Below are positions 49,494 through 58,545 of a DNA stretch of 64,000 nt, in pieces. The number at the start of each line of letters is the position of its first letter. Position 1 is the first letter of the stretch. Source of the DNA: Vulcanimicrobium winogradskyi (GTDB lineage: Bacteria > Vulcanimicrobiota > Vulcanimicrobiia > Vulcanimicrobiales > Vulcanimicrobiaceae); contig PLDA01000006.1 in NCBI GenBank assembly GCA_003134965.1, positions 267,486 through 331,485 of the forward strand, given 5' to 3'. Position numbers and translations under genes: made by a program. The notes below the pieces were generated by a model, which saw nothing but the letters and a program-made list of their open reading frames with translations, had not been told where the DNA came from and did no database searches.

Positions 49494-50291
49494 ATGACTG
49501 ATATGCTCGAGAAGCTCTACGCGGCTAAGGCGACGGCGCGCGCCGTCGACGAGGCGCGTGAGCCGGTCGAGGTGCTCCGCGAGCGCGCGCAGAGCAGGCT
49601 CGGCGAGCGGCGCGGTTTCCGTGCCGCACTTGCCGCCGCGCGCGGTCCGGCGATCGTTGCGGAGATCAAGCGTGCCTCGCCGTCGGTCGGGCTGATCGTG
49701 CCGCATCTCGATCCGGCCGAGATCGCGCGCACGTACGAGACCGCCGGCGCGGACGCGATCAGCGTCCTCACCGAAGCCGATCACTTTCTCGGCGATCTCG
49801 CATACGTCGACATCGCACGCAGCGCGACGTCGCTGCCGATTCTGCGAAAGGACTTCCTCTGCACGGCCTACGAGGTCGTGCAGTCGGCCGCCTACGGCGC
49901 CGATGCGATCCTGGCGATCGTCGCGGGGCTCAATGACGCCCAACTCGCCGAGCTGATGCAGCAGGCGAAGACGTATGCGCTCGACGTGCTGGTCGAGGTG
50001 CACACCGAAGACGAGCTGCGCCGCGCGCTCGCCGCCGGCGCGACCCTGCTCGGGATCAACAACCGTAACCTGCGCACGTTCGAGACCGATCTCGCCGTCA
50101 CCGAAGAGCTGCTCCCGCTCGTCCCGCGCGAGGCGATGGTGATCAGCGAGAGCGGCGTGAAGTCGCAAGACGACGTTCGGCGGCTGGTCGCGCACGGTGC
50201 ACGAGGCGTGCTCGTCGGCGAGTCGTTGATGCGTGCTGGCGACAAGTTCAACGCGATTCGCGCGCTCAAAGGCGCAGTGGTCGCGGTCTAA
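49494..50291 (+). CDS. trpC: Indole-3-glycerol phosphate synthase
   Basis: The 265-aa TIM barrel has PAIVAEIKRASPSVGLI (catalytic Lys/Glu region), SVLTEADHFLGDLAYVDIAR, LPILRKDFLCTAYEVVQSAA YGADAILAIVAGL, LVEVHTEDELRRALAAGATL LGINNRNLRTFETDL and MVISESGVKSQDDVRRL. The TrpF domain is separate, encoded by the next gene. Confidence 0.95.
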   Translation: MTDMLEKLYAAKATARAVDEAREPVEVLRERAQSRLGERRGFRAALAAARGPAIVAEIKRASPSVGLIVPHLDPAEIARTYETAGADAISVLTEADHFLGDLAYVDIARSATSLPILRKDFLCTAYEVVQSAAYGADAILAIVAGLNDAQLAELMQQAKTYALDVLVEVHTEDELRRALAAGATLLGINNRNLRTFETDLAVTEELLPLVPREAMVISESGVKSQDDVRRLVAHGARGVLVGESLMRAGDKFNAIRALKGAVVAV

Positions 50292-50945
50292 TTGCGCACC
50301 CGCGTCAAGATCTGCGGCTGTACGAGCCCGGCCGACGTCGCGCTCGCCGTCGACGCGGGTGCCGATGCAGTCGGCGTCATCCTCGCCGAACGCTCCGAGC
50401 GCGCGGTGAGCGTCGAGCGCTTCCGCGAGATCGCCGCGAGCGTCCCGGCGCTAGTCACGCTCGTCGCCGTGTTCGTCGATCCGACGTCGTCGCTCGTCGA
50501 CGAGGCGCTCAAGGCCGGCGCGATCCCGCAGTTCCACGGCAACGAGCCGGCCGACGCCTGCGAGGCGTTCGCCGAAGGTCCGTATCTCAAGGCCTACCAC
50601 GTGGGCCCCGCGCACGCGCAGCACGCCGCGGCGTTTGCGGCCTTCGCCCGTCCGTTCGGACACGCGACCTGGCTGTTCGACGCCGCCGCCGCGAACGGCG
50701 TCAGCGGCGGAACAGGGCGCACCTTCGCGTGGGAGATCGCGCGCGAGCTCGCCGGCGAGCGGCGCTTCGTCGTGAGCGGCGGCTTGACGCCCGACAACGT
50801 CGGTGACTGCATCCGCGCGGTCCGTCCGTATGCGGTCGACGTGCGCAGCGGGGTCGAAACGAACGGCACCAAGGACCCGCACAAGGTCCGCGCGTTCGTG
50901 CGCGCCGTCCGCGAAACCGACGCCGAAACCGTGGAACGCGCATGA
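50292..50945 (+). CDS. trpF: Phosphoribosylanthranilate isomerase
   Basis: The 217-aa barrel starts with a TTG directly after the trpC stop: (M)RTRVKICGCTSPADVALAVD AGADAVGVILAERSERAVS. It has the catalytic Cys in VKICG. LTLVAVFVDP-like, QFHGNEP and VSGGLTPDNVGDCIRAVRPY AVDVRSGVET with the catalytic Asp follow. The final part overlaps trpB by 4 bases. Confidence 0.94.
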   Translation: MRTRVKICGCTSPADVALAVDAGADAVGVILAERSERAVSVERFREIAASVPALVTLVAVFVDPTSSLVDEALKAGAIPQFHGNEPADACEAFAEGPYLKAYHVGPAHAQHAAAFAAFARPFGHATWLFDAAAANGVSGGTGRTFAWEIARELAGERRFVVSGGLTPDNVGDCIRAVRPYAVDVRSGVETNGTKDPHKVRAFVRAVRETDAETVERA

Positions 50946-52156
50946 GCATCGAGGCAGATCAGCACCAGCTTCCCGACGCGCGCGGCTACTTCGGCCGCTT
51001 CGGCGGGGTCTTCGTCCCCGAGGTCCTGATGGAGGCGCTCGCGCGTCTCGAGCAGGCGACGCGCGAAGCCTTTGCCGATCCCGCGTTCTGGTCGGAGTAC
51101 GAGGCGCTGCTGCGCGACTACGTCGGACGGCCCTCGCCGATTTACCACGCGGAGCGGCTCGTCGACGGCCCGCACGCGCCGATCGTGTTCAAGCGTGAGG
51201 ACACCAACCACACCGGCGCGCACAAGATCAACAATACGGTCGGCCAGGCGCTTCTCGCGCGGCGCATGGGGAAGCGGCGGCTCATCGCGGAGACCGGGGC
51301 GGGCATGCACGGCGTCGCGACCGCGACGATCGGTGCCAAGCTCGGGATGCAGGTCGACGTCTACATGGGCGCCGTCGATGTAGAGCGTCAAGCGCTGAAC
51401 GTGTACCTGATGAAGCTCCTCGGCGCGACCGTTTATCCGGTCGAGAGCGGGACGCGGACGCTCAAGGACGCCACCAACGAGGCGTTTCGCGAATGGGCCG
51501 CACGCGTCGAGGATACGTTCTACGTGATCGGCTCGGTGGTCGGCGCGCACCCGTATCCGTATCTGGTGCGTGAGTTCCAGAAGGTGATCGGCGTCGAAGC
51601 GCGCGCGCAGATCCTCGAGCGCTACGGGCGGCTGCCCAGCGACGTGGTGGCGTGCGTCGGCGGCGGTTCGAACGCAATGGGGATCTTCCACGCCTTCGTC
51701 GGCGACGCTGAGGTCGATCTGTGGGGCGTTGAAGCGGCCGGTCACGGCGTCGGGTCGATCGACACCGCCGCATCGCTGAACGCCGGCAGCGTCGGCATCC
51801 TGCACGGCTCGCGCAGCTACGTGCTGCAGGATGATGAGGGTCAAGTCCGCGACACACATTCGGTGAGCGCCGGTCTCGACTATCCCGGGGTCGGCCCGGA
51901 GCATTCGTATCTGAAGGACAGCGGGCGCGCGCGCTACGTCGCGATCGACGACGCGCAGGCGCTCGCGGCGTTCCACCACACCGCGCGCCGCGAAGGGATC
52001 GTTCCGGCGCTGGAGTCCGCGCATGCGATCGCGTTCGCGCAGAAGCTCGCCGTCGAACGCGGCCCCGGCGGCCTGCTGGTCGTGAACCTGAGCGGCCGCG
52101 GCGACAAGGACGTGCGAACGGTTGCCGCGCTCGAAGGGGCCGAGGTCGCCCGGTGA
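50942..52156 (+). CDS. trpB: Tryptophan synthase beta chain
   Basis: The 404-aa PLP enzyme condenses indole and serine. It has YFGRFGGVFVPEVLMEALAR LE, KREDTNHTGAHKINNTVGQA with the PLP Lys, LIAETGAGMHGVATATIGAK L, VACVGGGSNAMGIFHAFVGD and the C-terminal GGLLVVNLSGRGDKDV. It is of the common TrpB1 type. It overlaps trpF (ATGA) and trpA (GTGA). Confidence 0.96.
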   Translation: MSIEADQHQLPDARGYFGRFGGVFVPEVLMEALARLEQATREAFADPAFWSEYEALLRDYVGRPSPIYHAERLVDGPHAPIVFKREDTNHTGAHKINNTVGQALLARRMGKRRLIAETGAGMHGVATATIGAKLGMQVDVYMGAVDVERQALNVYLMKLLGATVYPVESGTRTLKDATNEAFREWAARVEDTFYVIGSVVGAHPYPYLVREFQKVIGVEARAQILERYGRLPSDVVACVGGGSNAMGIFHAFVGDAEVDLWGVEAAGHGVGSIDTAASLNAGSVGILHGSRSYVLQDDEGQVRDTHSVSAGLDYPGVGPEHSYLKDSGRARYVAIDDAQALAAFHHTARREGIVPALESAHAIAFAQKLAVERGPGGLLVVNLSGRGDKDVRTVAALEGAEVAR

Positions 52157-52983
52157 TCGCGAGCGGCGGGATCGGGGACGTCTTCGCGCGCGCGCGCAAC
52201 GAGCGCCGCGCCGCGCTGATCGCGTACATCGTCGCCGGCGATCCCGATCGCGAGACGACGCTGGCGGTAGTCGACGCGCTGACGCAAGCCGGCGTCGACC
52301 TGATCGAGCTCGGCATCCCGTACGGCGACCCGCTCGCCGACGGTCCGACGATCGCCGCCGCGGGACAGCGCGCGCTGGCGACCGGAATCAAGTTCGCCGA
52401 TTCGATCGAGATCGCGGCGGCCGCGCACGCGCGCGGCGCGGCGCCGGTGCTGTTCTTCACCTACGTCAACCCGGTCGACCGCTACGGTGCGGAGCGTTTC
52501 GCGCGTGACGCGCGCGACGCGGGCGCGGTCGGTGCGATCGTCCCCGACGTCCCGCTCGAGGAACTCGACGCCTTCGCTCCGCCGCTGCGTGCCGCCGGAC
52601 TCGCGATCCCGCTGCTGATCGCGCCGACGACGCCGGCGACGCGGGCCGCGCGGATCGCTGCGGAATCGACCGGCTTCGTCTACCTCGTCTCGCGCTTGGG
52701 CGTCACCGGCGCGCGGCGGGAGCCGGACGTCGCCTGGGCCGCCCGGACGATCGAACGCCTGCGCTCGGCGACGACGCTGCCGCTCGCGGTCGGCTTCGGG
52801 ATCTCGACGCCCGCGCAGGTCGCAGCGGTCGGCGCCGTGGCCGACGGCGTCATCGTAGGGAGCGCGCTGATCGACGCGTACGCCGGTTCCCGCGGAGCCG
52901 AAGCGGCGCGCAAGGCAGGCGTCTACGCGGCATCGCTCCGCGCCGCGCTTCCCGAGCGCGCCCTTCGACAAAGCTCAGGGTGA
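52153..52983 (+). CDS. trpA: Tryptophan synthase alpha chain
   Basis: The 276-aa barrel has AALIAYIVAGDPDRETTLAV, DLIELGIPYGDPLADGPTIA AAGQRAL (catalytic Glu and Asp), VLFFTYVNPVDRYGAERFAR, GAIVPDVPLEELDAF, GFVYLVSRLGVTGAR and LAVGFGISTPAQVAAVGAVA DGVIVGSALID. The last residues (ALRQSSG) and the TGA stop derive from a repeat copy with one extra A. The GTG start overlaps trpB. Confidence 0.95.
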   Translation: MIASGGIGDVFARARNERRAALIAYIVAGDPDRETTLAVVDALTQAGVDLIELGIPYGDPLADGPTIAAAGQRALATGIKFADSIEIAAAAHARGAAPVLFFTYVNPVDRYGAERFARDARDAGAVGAIVPDVPLEELDAFAPPLRAAGLAIPLLIAPTTPATRAARIAAESTGFVYLVSRLGVTGARREPDVAWAARTIERLRSATTLPLAVGFGISTPAQVAAVGAVADGVIVGSALIDAYAGSRGAEAARKAGVYAASLRAALPERALRQSSG

Positions 52984-52985
52984 CG
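52961..52985 (+). repeat. Interspersed repeat copy 7, forming the trpA stop
   Basis: CCCTTCGACAAAGCTCAGGG followed by TGACG has an additional A compared with all other copies. This shifts the frame inside the repeat so that its TGA becomes the trpA stop codon. Confidence 0.88.
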
Positions 52986-52994
52986 AGGGCAAAG

Positions 52995-53024
52995 TTCCGG
53001 CCTGGACGGCACGCCAGGCAGGAA
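52995..53024 (+). promoter_or_regulatory. Hairpin in the trpA-livK gap
   Basis: GCCTGG and CCAGGC pair around ACGGCACG, flanked by TTCC and GGAA, which can extend the stem past single-base bulges. No T tract is present, so it is either a weak terminator of the trp operon or part of the livK leader. Confidence 0.45.
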
Positions 53025-53091
53025 TCGTTCCCGAAGGGGCGCATCGACCGTGCAGTTTTGTTCCGCCCGTTTCCGCCGGAGGACGTGTTCC

Positions 53092-54318
53092 ATGCAGCTT
53101 CGCCCCATCGCAGCTCTTGCCGCGCTCGCATTGGCCGTCGGCCTCGCGGCGCCGTCGGGACCCGCGGCAGCCGCCGGCGATACGATCGTGTTCGGTTCTC
53201 CCGTCTCGCTGACCGGAAACCTGACGAAGGAAGGCCACCTCACGCAAGAGGGGTACGAGCTGTGGAAAAACTACATCAACGCGCACGGCGGTATCAAAGT
53301 CGGCGGTAAGACGTACAAAGTCGACATCAAGTACTACGACGACGAGTCGAAGAACGACACGGCGGCGCAGCTGGCGGAACGCCTGATCGATCAGGACCAC
53401 GTGAACTTCCTGCTCGGCCCCTACGGGTCGGGAACGAGTTTCACCGTCGCGCAGATCGCCGAACGCAAGAAAATCCCGATGGTCGAGGGGAACGGCGCGG
53501 CCGAGAAGATCTTCAATCAGGGCTTCAGGTACACGTTCGGCGTCCTCTCGCCGGCGAAGCGATACCTCGAGGGCATCCTGCAGATGGCGAAGGCGCAGAA
53601 ACCGCCCGCGCAGACCGTCGGGATCACCGCGGCGAGCGACGCCTTTTCGCAGGAGGTCGCGCAGGGTGCGGCTGCATGGGCCAATGCGAACGGAATGAAA
53701 GTCGTCTACAACAATAAGTACCCGGATACAGCGACCGACGTCTCCTCGATCATCTCCGCGCTCAAGGCGACCAATCCCGACGTGATCCTGAACGCGGGTC
53801 ATCTCCAGGACGCCCTGCTCGTGCAGAAGGGCCTCAAAGAGCAGAACGTCATGGCGAGGGCCTACGGCTATTCGGTCGGTCCCGACACGCCCGACTTCGC
53901 GAGTTCGCTGGGCAAGGACGCAAACGACGTCTTCGGCGGCGCGCAGTGGTCGGACGCGGTCAAATACAAGGGTGTGCCGGGGTTCTACCAGAGCGCGCAA
54001 GAGTACGCGAAGGCGATCGACGCGGCGTACCACCATCGCGCCGACTATCACAACGCGGAGTCTTCGGCCGCGTGCCTGGCGTTCCAGTACGCGATCCAGA
54101 GAGCGGGCTCGCTCGATCCCGAGAAAGTGCGCGACGCGCTCGCCAAGCTCGACGTGACGACGTTCTACGGCATCATCAAGTTCGACAGCCGGGGTATCAA
54201 CCTGTTCAAGCCGATGGTCGTGAATCAGATCCAGAACGGCCGCCTCACCACGGTGTGGCCCGCGCTGACCGCGGACGGAAAGCCGAAGTACCCGGCGCCA
54301 CCTTGGGGTCAGCGCTAG
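53092..54318 (+). CDS. ABC transporter substrate-binding protein, branched-chain amino-acid (LivK) type
   Basis: The 408-aa protein has a signal peptide (MQLRPIAALAALALAVGLAA, cleavage after AAA-A) and a type I periplasmic binding fold. It shows IVFGSPVSLTGNLTKEGHLT QEGYELWKNYINAHGGIKVG GKTYKVDIKYYDDESKNDTA, VNFLLGPYGSGTSFTVAQIA E and GQRL-like domain swaps. The start ATG at 53092 has GGAGG 10 bases upstream. It is the first gene of a five-gene liv-type operon. The ligand could be Leu/Ile/Val, but also urea, amides or aromatic acids. Confidence 0.9.
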   Translation: MQLRPIAALAALALAVGLAAPSGPAAAAGDTIVFGSPVSLTGNLTKEGHLTQEGYELWKNYINAHGGIKVGGKTYKVDIKYYDDESKNDTAAQLAERLIDQDHVNFLLGPYGSGTSFTVAQIAERKKIPMVEGNGAAEKIFNQGFRYTFGVLSPAKRYLEGILQMAKAQKPPAQTVGITAASDAFSQEVAQGAAAWANANGMKVVYNNKYPDTATDVSSIISALKATNPDVILNAGHLQDALLVQKGLKEQNVMARAYGYSVGPDTPDFASSLGKDANDVFGGAQWSDAVKYKGVPGFYQSAQEYAKAIDAAYHHRADYHNAESSAACLAFQYAIQRAGSLDPEKVRDALAKLDVTTFYGIIKFDSRGINLFKPMVVNQIQNGRLTTVWPALTADGKPKYPAPPWGQR

Positions 54319-54330
54319 CCTGACCCGGCC

Positions 54331-55224
54331 GTGCACCTCTTCGCGCAGGATCTGGTCAACGGAATCCTCGCCGGCGGAATCCTCGCGGTCGTCGCGCTAG
54401 GATTCTCGCTGGTGTGGGGCATCATGAACATCATCAACCTCGCGCACGGTGCGTTCCTGATGCTCGGGGCGTACTTGACGTACCAGCTCTTCGCGAGCTT
54501 CCACGTCGACCCGTTCCTGTCGCTGCCGATCTCGTTCGTGGTGCTGTTCGCGCTCGGCTACTTGATCCAGACCTACCTCATCAACTGGGTAGCGCGGGCT
54601 CCGATCCTCACCACCTTCCTGCTGACGTTCGGGCTGTCGCTGCTGATGGTGAACATCGCGCTGATCGTGTGGACGGGCGATCAGCGCGGCGTCACGACGG
54701 CCTACTCCGGTGCGAACTTCACCATCGCCGACGTCACCGTCCCCTGGACGAAGCTATTCACGCTGCTGGCCGCGCTGGCGATCACCGGGATCATGCAGCT
54801 TTGGCTGACCCGCTCGAAGACCGGCCGTGCGATCCGCGCCACCTCGATGGACATCGGCGCGGCGCAGCTCTCGGGCGTGCGGGTCGCGCACATCTACGCG
54901 ATCGTGTACGGACTCGGCGCCGGGCTCGCCGGCGTCGCCGGGACGCTGATCTCGCTGTCGTACGCGGTCAATCCGGGGATGGGCGATCCGTTTCTGATCA
55001 AAGCGTTCGTGGTGTGCGTGCTCGGCGGCCTCGGTTCGGTCGAGGGCGCCCTCATCGGCGGCCTCGTGTACGGGATCGTCGAGGCGTTCGCGACGCAGCT
55101 CGACTTCACGATCGGAACGCAGCACATCAGCGGCTCGGGCTTACAAGACGCGATCGCTCTCGTCGTCTTGCTCATCGTGCTGATCGTACGGCCGACTGGG
55201 ATCATGGGTAAGGCAACGGCGTGA
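54331..55224 (+). CDS. ABC transporter permease, LivH type
   Basis: The 297-aa membrane protein has about eight helices. LVNGILAGGILAVVALGFSL VWGIMNIINLAHGAFLMLGA YLTY is the LivH signature; GRAIRATSMDIGAAQLSGVR is the cytoplasmic EAA-like loop for ATPase contact. It starts at GTG 54331, 12 bases after the binding-protein gene. Confidence 0.92.
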   Translation: MHLFAQDLVNGILAGGILAVVALGFSLVWGIMNIINLAHGAFLMLGAYLTYQLFASFHVDPFLSLPISFVVLFALGYLIQTYLINWVARAPILTTFLLTFGLSLLMVNIALIVWTGDQRGVTTAYSGANFTIADVTVPWTKLFTLLAALAITGIMQLWLTRSKTGRAIRATSMDIGAAQLSGVRVAHIYAIVYGLGAGLAGVAGTLISLSYAVNPGMGDPFLIKAFVVCVLGGLGSVEGALIGGLVYGIVEAFATQLDFTIGTQHISGSGLQDAIALVVLLIVLIVRPTGIMGKATA

Positions 55225-55225
55225 T

Positions 55226-55247
55226 CCTTCGACAAGCTCAGGACAGG
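55226..55247 (+). repeat. Interspersed repeat copy 8, between livH- and livM-type genes
   Basis: CCTTCGACAAGCTCAGGACA followed by GG starts one base after the permease TGA stop and lies entirely in the 36-base gap. It is the shorter GGACAGG variant, also found in trpG. Confidence 0.88.
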
Positions 55248-55260
55248 CTGCGATGAATCG

Positions 55261-56256
55261 ATGATGACGACGGCAGTGCTGCGCCGCATCGGGCTCGGTG
55301 GAATCACCGGCAGCCCCATCGCCATCGCCGTCGCCCTGGCCCTGATGGTGGTCCTCCTCGCTGTGCCGTTGGGCCACAACGGTTACCTCGAGATCGTTTT
55401 CCGTAACATCCTGATGTACGCGGCGATGGCGTACGGTTGGAACCTCATCGGCGGCTATACCGGATACGTCTCGTTCGGCCAGGTGGCGTTCTTTGGCGCG
55501 GGCGCGTACTGCTCGGCCGTGCTCTCGGCCCACGGCATCGACAATCTGTTCGCAGACGTCGCGCTCGCGTGCGTGGTCAATGCGCTCTTCGCGGTCGTCG
55601 TCGGACTGCCCGTGCTGCGTCTCAAAGGACACTACTTCGCGATCGCAACGCTCGGCATCGGGCTGGCGCTGTCGGATATTGTCGCCAACCTCGACGCGCT
55701 CGGAGCCAGCAGCGGGCTGGCGGTGCATCATGTCGACGAGGCGCATTTCTACGTCTACTACTACGCGATGTGGCTGGTCGCGCTGGCTACGATTCTCGGA
55801 ACGTATTTCATCGCGCGCTCGAAGCTCGGCTTCGCGTTCGTCGCGATCCGCGAGAACGAGGAAGCGGCAGCGGTGCTCGGGATCGACGCGACGCGCTACA
55901 AGATCACGGCGTGGGCGATCAGCGCGATGATGGCCGGCGCCGCGGGAGCCGTGTTCGCGCCGGCCAACGGCTTCCTCGACCCGTCGATCGCGTTCTCGAT
56001 CGACTCGAACGTCTTCCCGATCGTCATGGCGATCTTGGGCGGGGTCGGAACCGTCGCCGGACCGTTCATCGGCGCACTGATCCTAGCCGGCGCGAACGAG
56101 TTGCTGCAGCGATACTTCATCAAGATCCACACGCTGTTCTTCGGAGCGATGATCGTGATCGTCGTCCTGATCCTGCCGCGCGGTTTGGTGTGGCTGTTCG
56201 GCTTGAAGGGTGGCGCACGCACGTGGCTCAAGAGCTTGACGGCGTTCAAGGCATGA
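55261..56256 (+). CDS. ABC transporter permease, LivM type
   Basis: The 331-aa permease has AYGWNLIGGYTGYVSFGQVA FFGAGAYC, LRLKGHYFAIATLGIGLALS DIV and FVAIRENEEAAAVLGIDATR YKITAWAISAMMAGAAGAVF A, characteristic of LivM. About nine membrane helices are predicted. The first of two ATG codons (55261, 55264) is used. The stop overlaps the LivG-type ATG (ATGA). Confidence 0.92.
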   Translation: MMTTAVLRRIGLGGITGSPIAIAVALALMVVLLAVPLGHNGYLEIVFRNILMYAAMAYGWNLIGGYTGYVSFGQVAFFGAGAYCSAVLSAHGIDNLFADVALACVVNALFAVVVGLPVLRLKGHYFAIATLGIGLALSDIVANLDALGASSGLAVHHVDEAHFYVYYYAMWLVALATILGTYFIARSKLGFAFVAIRENEEAAAVLGIDATRYKITAWAISAMMAGAAGAVFAPANGFLDPSIAFSIDSNVFPIVMAILGGVGTVAGPFIGALILAGANELLQRYFIKIHTLFFGAMIVIVVLILPRGLVWLFGLKGGARTWLKSLTAFKA

Positions 56257-57089
56257 CGGCCGCCGGCCAAACCGCCGCCGGCGTGGCGCTCCGCATCACC
56301 GATGTCGGAATGCGGTTCGGCGGCCTGTGGGCGCTCTCGGACGTCAGCTTTGACGTCGAGCACGGGTCGGTCTTGGGGCTCATCGGTCCGAACGGTTCGG
56401 GCAAGACGACGCTGATGAACGTGGTCAGCGGTGTCTACAAGCCGACCACGGGGTCGGTCACGTACGATGGGCGGCGCATCGCCGACGTCCCGACGCACGC
56501 CGTCTGCCATCTTGGAATTGCCCGTACGTTCCAAGTCGTGAAGCCGTTCGCAAGCCTGACAGTGCGCGAGAACGTCGCGGTCGGCGCGATGTACGGGCGT
56601 TACGGCGGAAAGCGCTCGACGCGCGCGTCGTTCGAGCGCGCGCAGGAGCTGCTCGAGTTCGTCGGTCTGGCGCGCGTCGCGGAGCGTGCGGCGAGCGACC
56701 TGACGATCCCCGACCGCAAGCGGCTCGAGGTCGCGAAGGCGCTCGCGCTCGATCCCGACGTGCTCCTCCTTGACGAGGTGATGGCCGGGCTCAACGCGAC
56801 CGAAGTCGAGGAGGCGCTCGAGCTCTTGCGCGACGTCAACCGGCGCGGTGTCACGCTGATCGTCGTCGAGCATCTGATGAAAGCGATCGTCTCGATCTCG
56901 ACGACGATCGTCGTGCTCGCCGAAGGCAGGAAGATCGCGCAAGGCGCTCCGGCCGACGTGCTCGCCTCGCCCCAAGTGATCGAGGCGTATCTTGGTTCTC
57001 GCTGGGTGAAGCGCCAAGAACAGCTCAGGATCATCGCAGCGGAACGCGAGGAGGCGGCGCGCATGCATCCGCCGGAGGCCGGCGCGTGA
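56253..57089 (+). CDS. ABC transporter ATP-binding protein, LivG type
   Basis: The 278-aa ATPase has the Walker A GPNGSGKTTLMNV, LGIARTFQVVKPFASLTVRE NVAVGAMYG, signature region DLTIPDRKRLEVAKALALDP and Walker B DVLLLDEVMAGLN. The C-loop LTIPDRK replaces the classical LSGGQ, as is frequent in LivG-like proteins. The H-loop VEHLM is present. It is coupled to livM and livF by 4-base overlaps. Confidence 0.92.
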   Translation: MTAAGQTAAGVALRITDVGMRFGGLWALSDVSFDVEHGSVLGLIGPNGSGKTTLMNVVSGVYKPTTGSVTYDGRRIADVPTHAVCHLGIARTFQVVKPFASLTVRENVAVGAMYGRYGGKRSTRASFERAQELLEFVGLARVAERAASDLTIPDRKRLEVAKALALDPDVLLLDEVMAGLNATEVEEALELLRDVNRRGVTLIVVEHLMKAIVSISTTIVVLAEGRKIAQGAPADVLASPQVIEAYLGSRWVKRQEQLRIIAAEREEAARMHPPEAGA

Positions 57090-57826
57090 CGGCTGCCGCG
57101 AACGCGTCACGCACGGCGGTGGGGCCGCTGGTCATCGACGGGCTCTGCGCCGGCTACGGCGACACGCAGGTGCTCTGGGACGTCTCGCTGCACGTCGAGC
57201 CCGGCGAGGTCGTGGCGCTGATCGGCTCCAATGGCGCCGGGAAATCGTCGCTGCTCGGTGCCGTCAGCGGTGTCGTGAAGACGTGGAGCGGTACCGTTCG
57301 GTACGGGGAGCGGTCGCTGACGGGGCTGGAACCGGACCGCATCGTCGTCGCGGGCGTCCTCCAGGTGCCGCAAGGGCGTCGTCTTTTCGGCTCGCTGTCC
57401 GTCGAAGACAATCTGCGCATGGGTGCGTACCTGCGCAACGACCGCGAGGTCGATGCCGACCTCGAGCGGATGCTGACGCTGCTGCCGCGACTGCGCGAGC
57501 GGTACGACTACCTCGCCGGACGTCTCTCCGGTGGCGAGCAGCAGCAAGTCGCGATCGCGCGCGCGCTGATGGCGCGTCCGCAGCTGCTCCTGATCGACGA
57601 GATGTCGCTGGGGCTGGCGCCGGTGCTCGTCGACCAACTCGTCGAGCTGCTCGCGCGGATCAACGCCACCGGCGTCTCGATCCTCATCGTCGAGCAAGAC
57701 GTGCAGACGGCGCTCGAGGTCAGCTCGCGCGCCTACGTGCTCGAGACGGGACGGATCACGCTGAGCGGCCCCTCCGCACAGCTCCTCGACGACCCGCAGG
57801 TGAAGAAGGCGTACCTGGGCGTGTGA
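57086..57826 (+). CDS. ABC transporter ATP-binding protein, LivF type
   Basis: The 246-aa ATPase has GSNGAGKSSLLGAVSG (Walker A), GVLQVPQGRRLFGSLSVEDN LRMGAYLR (LivF hallmark), the signature RLSGGEQQQVAIARALMARP and Walker B LLLIDEMSLGLAPVLVDQLV. The H-loop VEQDV is intact. The GTG start at 57086 overlaps the LivG-type stop. It ends the operon; the next gene follows after 16 bases and may be cotranscribed. Confidence 0.93.
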   Translation: MTAAANASRTAVGPLVIDGLCAGYGDTQVLWDVSLHVEPGEVVALIGSNGAGKSSLLGAVSGVVKTWSGTVRYGERSLTGLEPDRIVVAGVLQVPQGRRLFGSLSVEDNLRMGAYLRNDREVDADLERMLTLLPRLRERYDYLAGRLSGGEQQQVAIARALMARPQLLLIDEMSLGLAPVLVDQLVELLARINATGVSILIVEQDVQTALEVSSRAYVLETGRITLSGPSAQLLDDPQVKKAYLGV

Positions 57827-57842
57827 TGCAGCGACGGCTGAG

Positions 57843-58517
57843 ATGGCTGCGAACCTCGCCCGGCTGATCGACGCGCTCATCCGTCACGACGGCGAGCCGC
57901 CGGCGACGTTGACCGATCCCTACGCGATCGTCCTGCACGAGAACGCCGGGTATCTGATCCCGGACGAGCGTCGCGACGACGTCTACGCGAGGCTCAACGT
58001 GCTCGCGCCGGATCCGGCGGCGCTGCTCGGCGCCGACCATGGCGCATTGCTCGCGCTCGCGCGCGACGGTGGGATGCGGCCGGAAGAGCGCGTCGAGCGG
58101 TGGCGCGAGATCGCCGAGATCACCCTGGAAGAGGCCGACGGCGATCTGCTCGGCACGCTGCGCAGCTTGCCGCTGACGCGGGCGAAAAAGCTGCTCGCGC
58201 GGTATCCGCTGATCGGGGCTCCGGGCGTCGACCGCATCCTGCTCTTTTCCGGGATCGCCGTCGTTCCGAGCATCGACTCCAACGGGCTGCGCGTTCTCGA
58301 ACGCTACGGGGTGGTCGCAAAGGGGCTCGCGTACGCACGCGCCTATCGCGAAGCGTGCGCCGCGCTCGCCGGCGTCTTCGGCGCGCATGCCGAGTCGCTG
58401 CGACGCGCGTACGGGGTTTTGCGGCGGCACGGCAAGACGATCTGCCGCAACGCTCGGCCGGAATGTCCGCGCTGCCCGGTTGCGAAGACGTGTCCCAGCC
58501 GTACCGTGCGCCCGTAG
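57843..58517 (+). CDS. Endonuclease III-like HhH-GPD DNA glycosylase with Fe-S cluster
   Basis: The 224-aa protein has the helix-hairpin-helix region around LRSLPLTRAKKLLARYPLIG APGVDRILLFSG and the conserved Asp in VVPSIDSNGLRVLERYG. At the end, CRNARPECPRCPVAKTC has the C-x6-C-x2-C-x5-C pattern of the [4Fe-4S] loop. The Lys that acts as nucleophile in bifunctional endonuclease III is not found at its expected place before the Asp, so the protein may be a monofunctional glycosylase. It follows the transporter operon by 16 bases. Confidence 0.82.
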   Translation: MAANLARLIDALIRHDGEPPATLTDPYAIVLHENAGYLIPDERRDDVYARLNVLAPDPAALLGADHGALLALARDGGMRPEERVERWREIAEITLEEADGDLLGTLRSLPLTRAKKLLARYPLIGAPGVDRILLFSGIAVVPSIDSNGLRVLERYGVVAKGLAYARAYREACAALAGVFGAHAESLRRAYGVLRRHGKTICRNARPECPRCPVAKTCPSRTVRP

Positions 58518-58545
58518 CGGCGCGCTGCGCCGAGAAGAGGATCCG

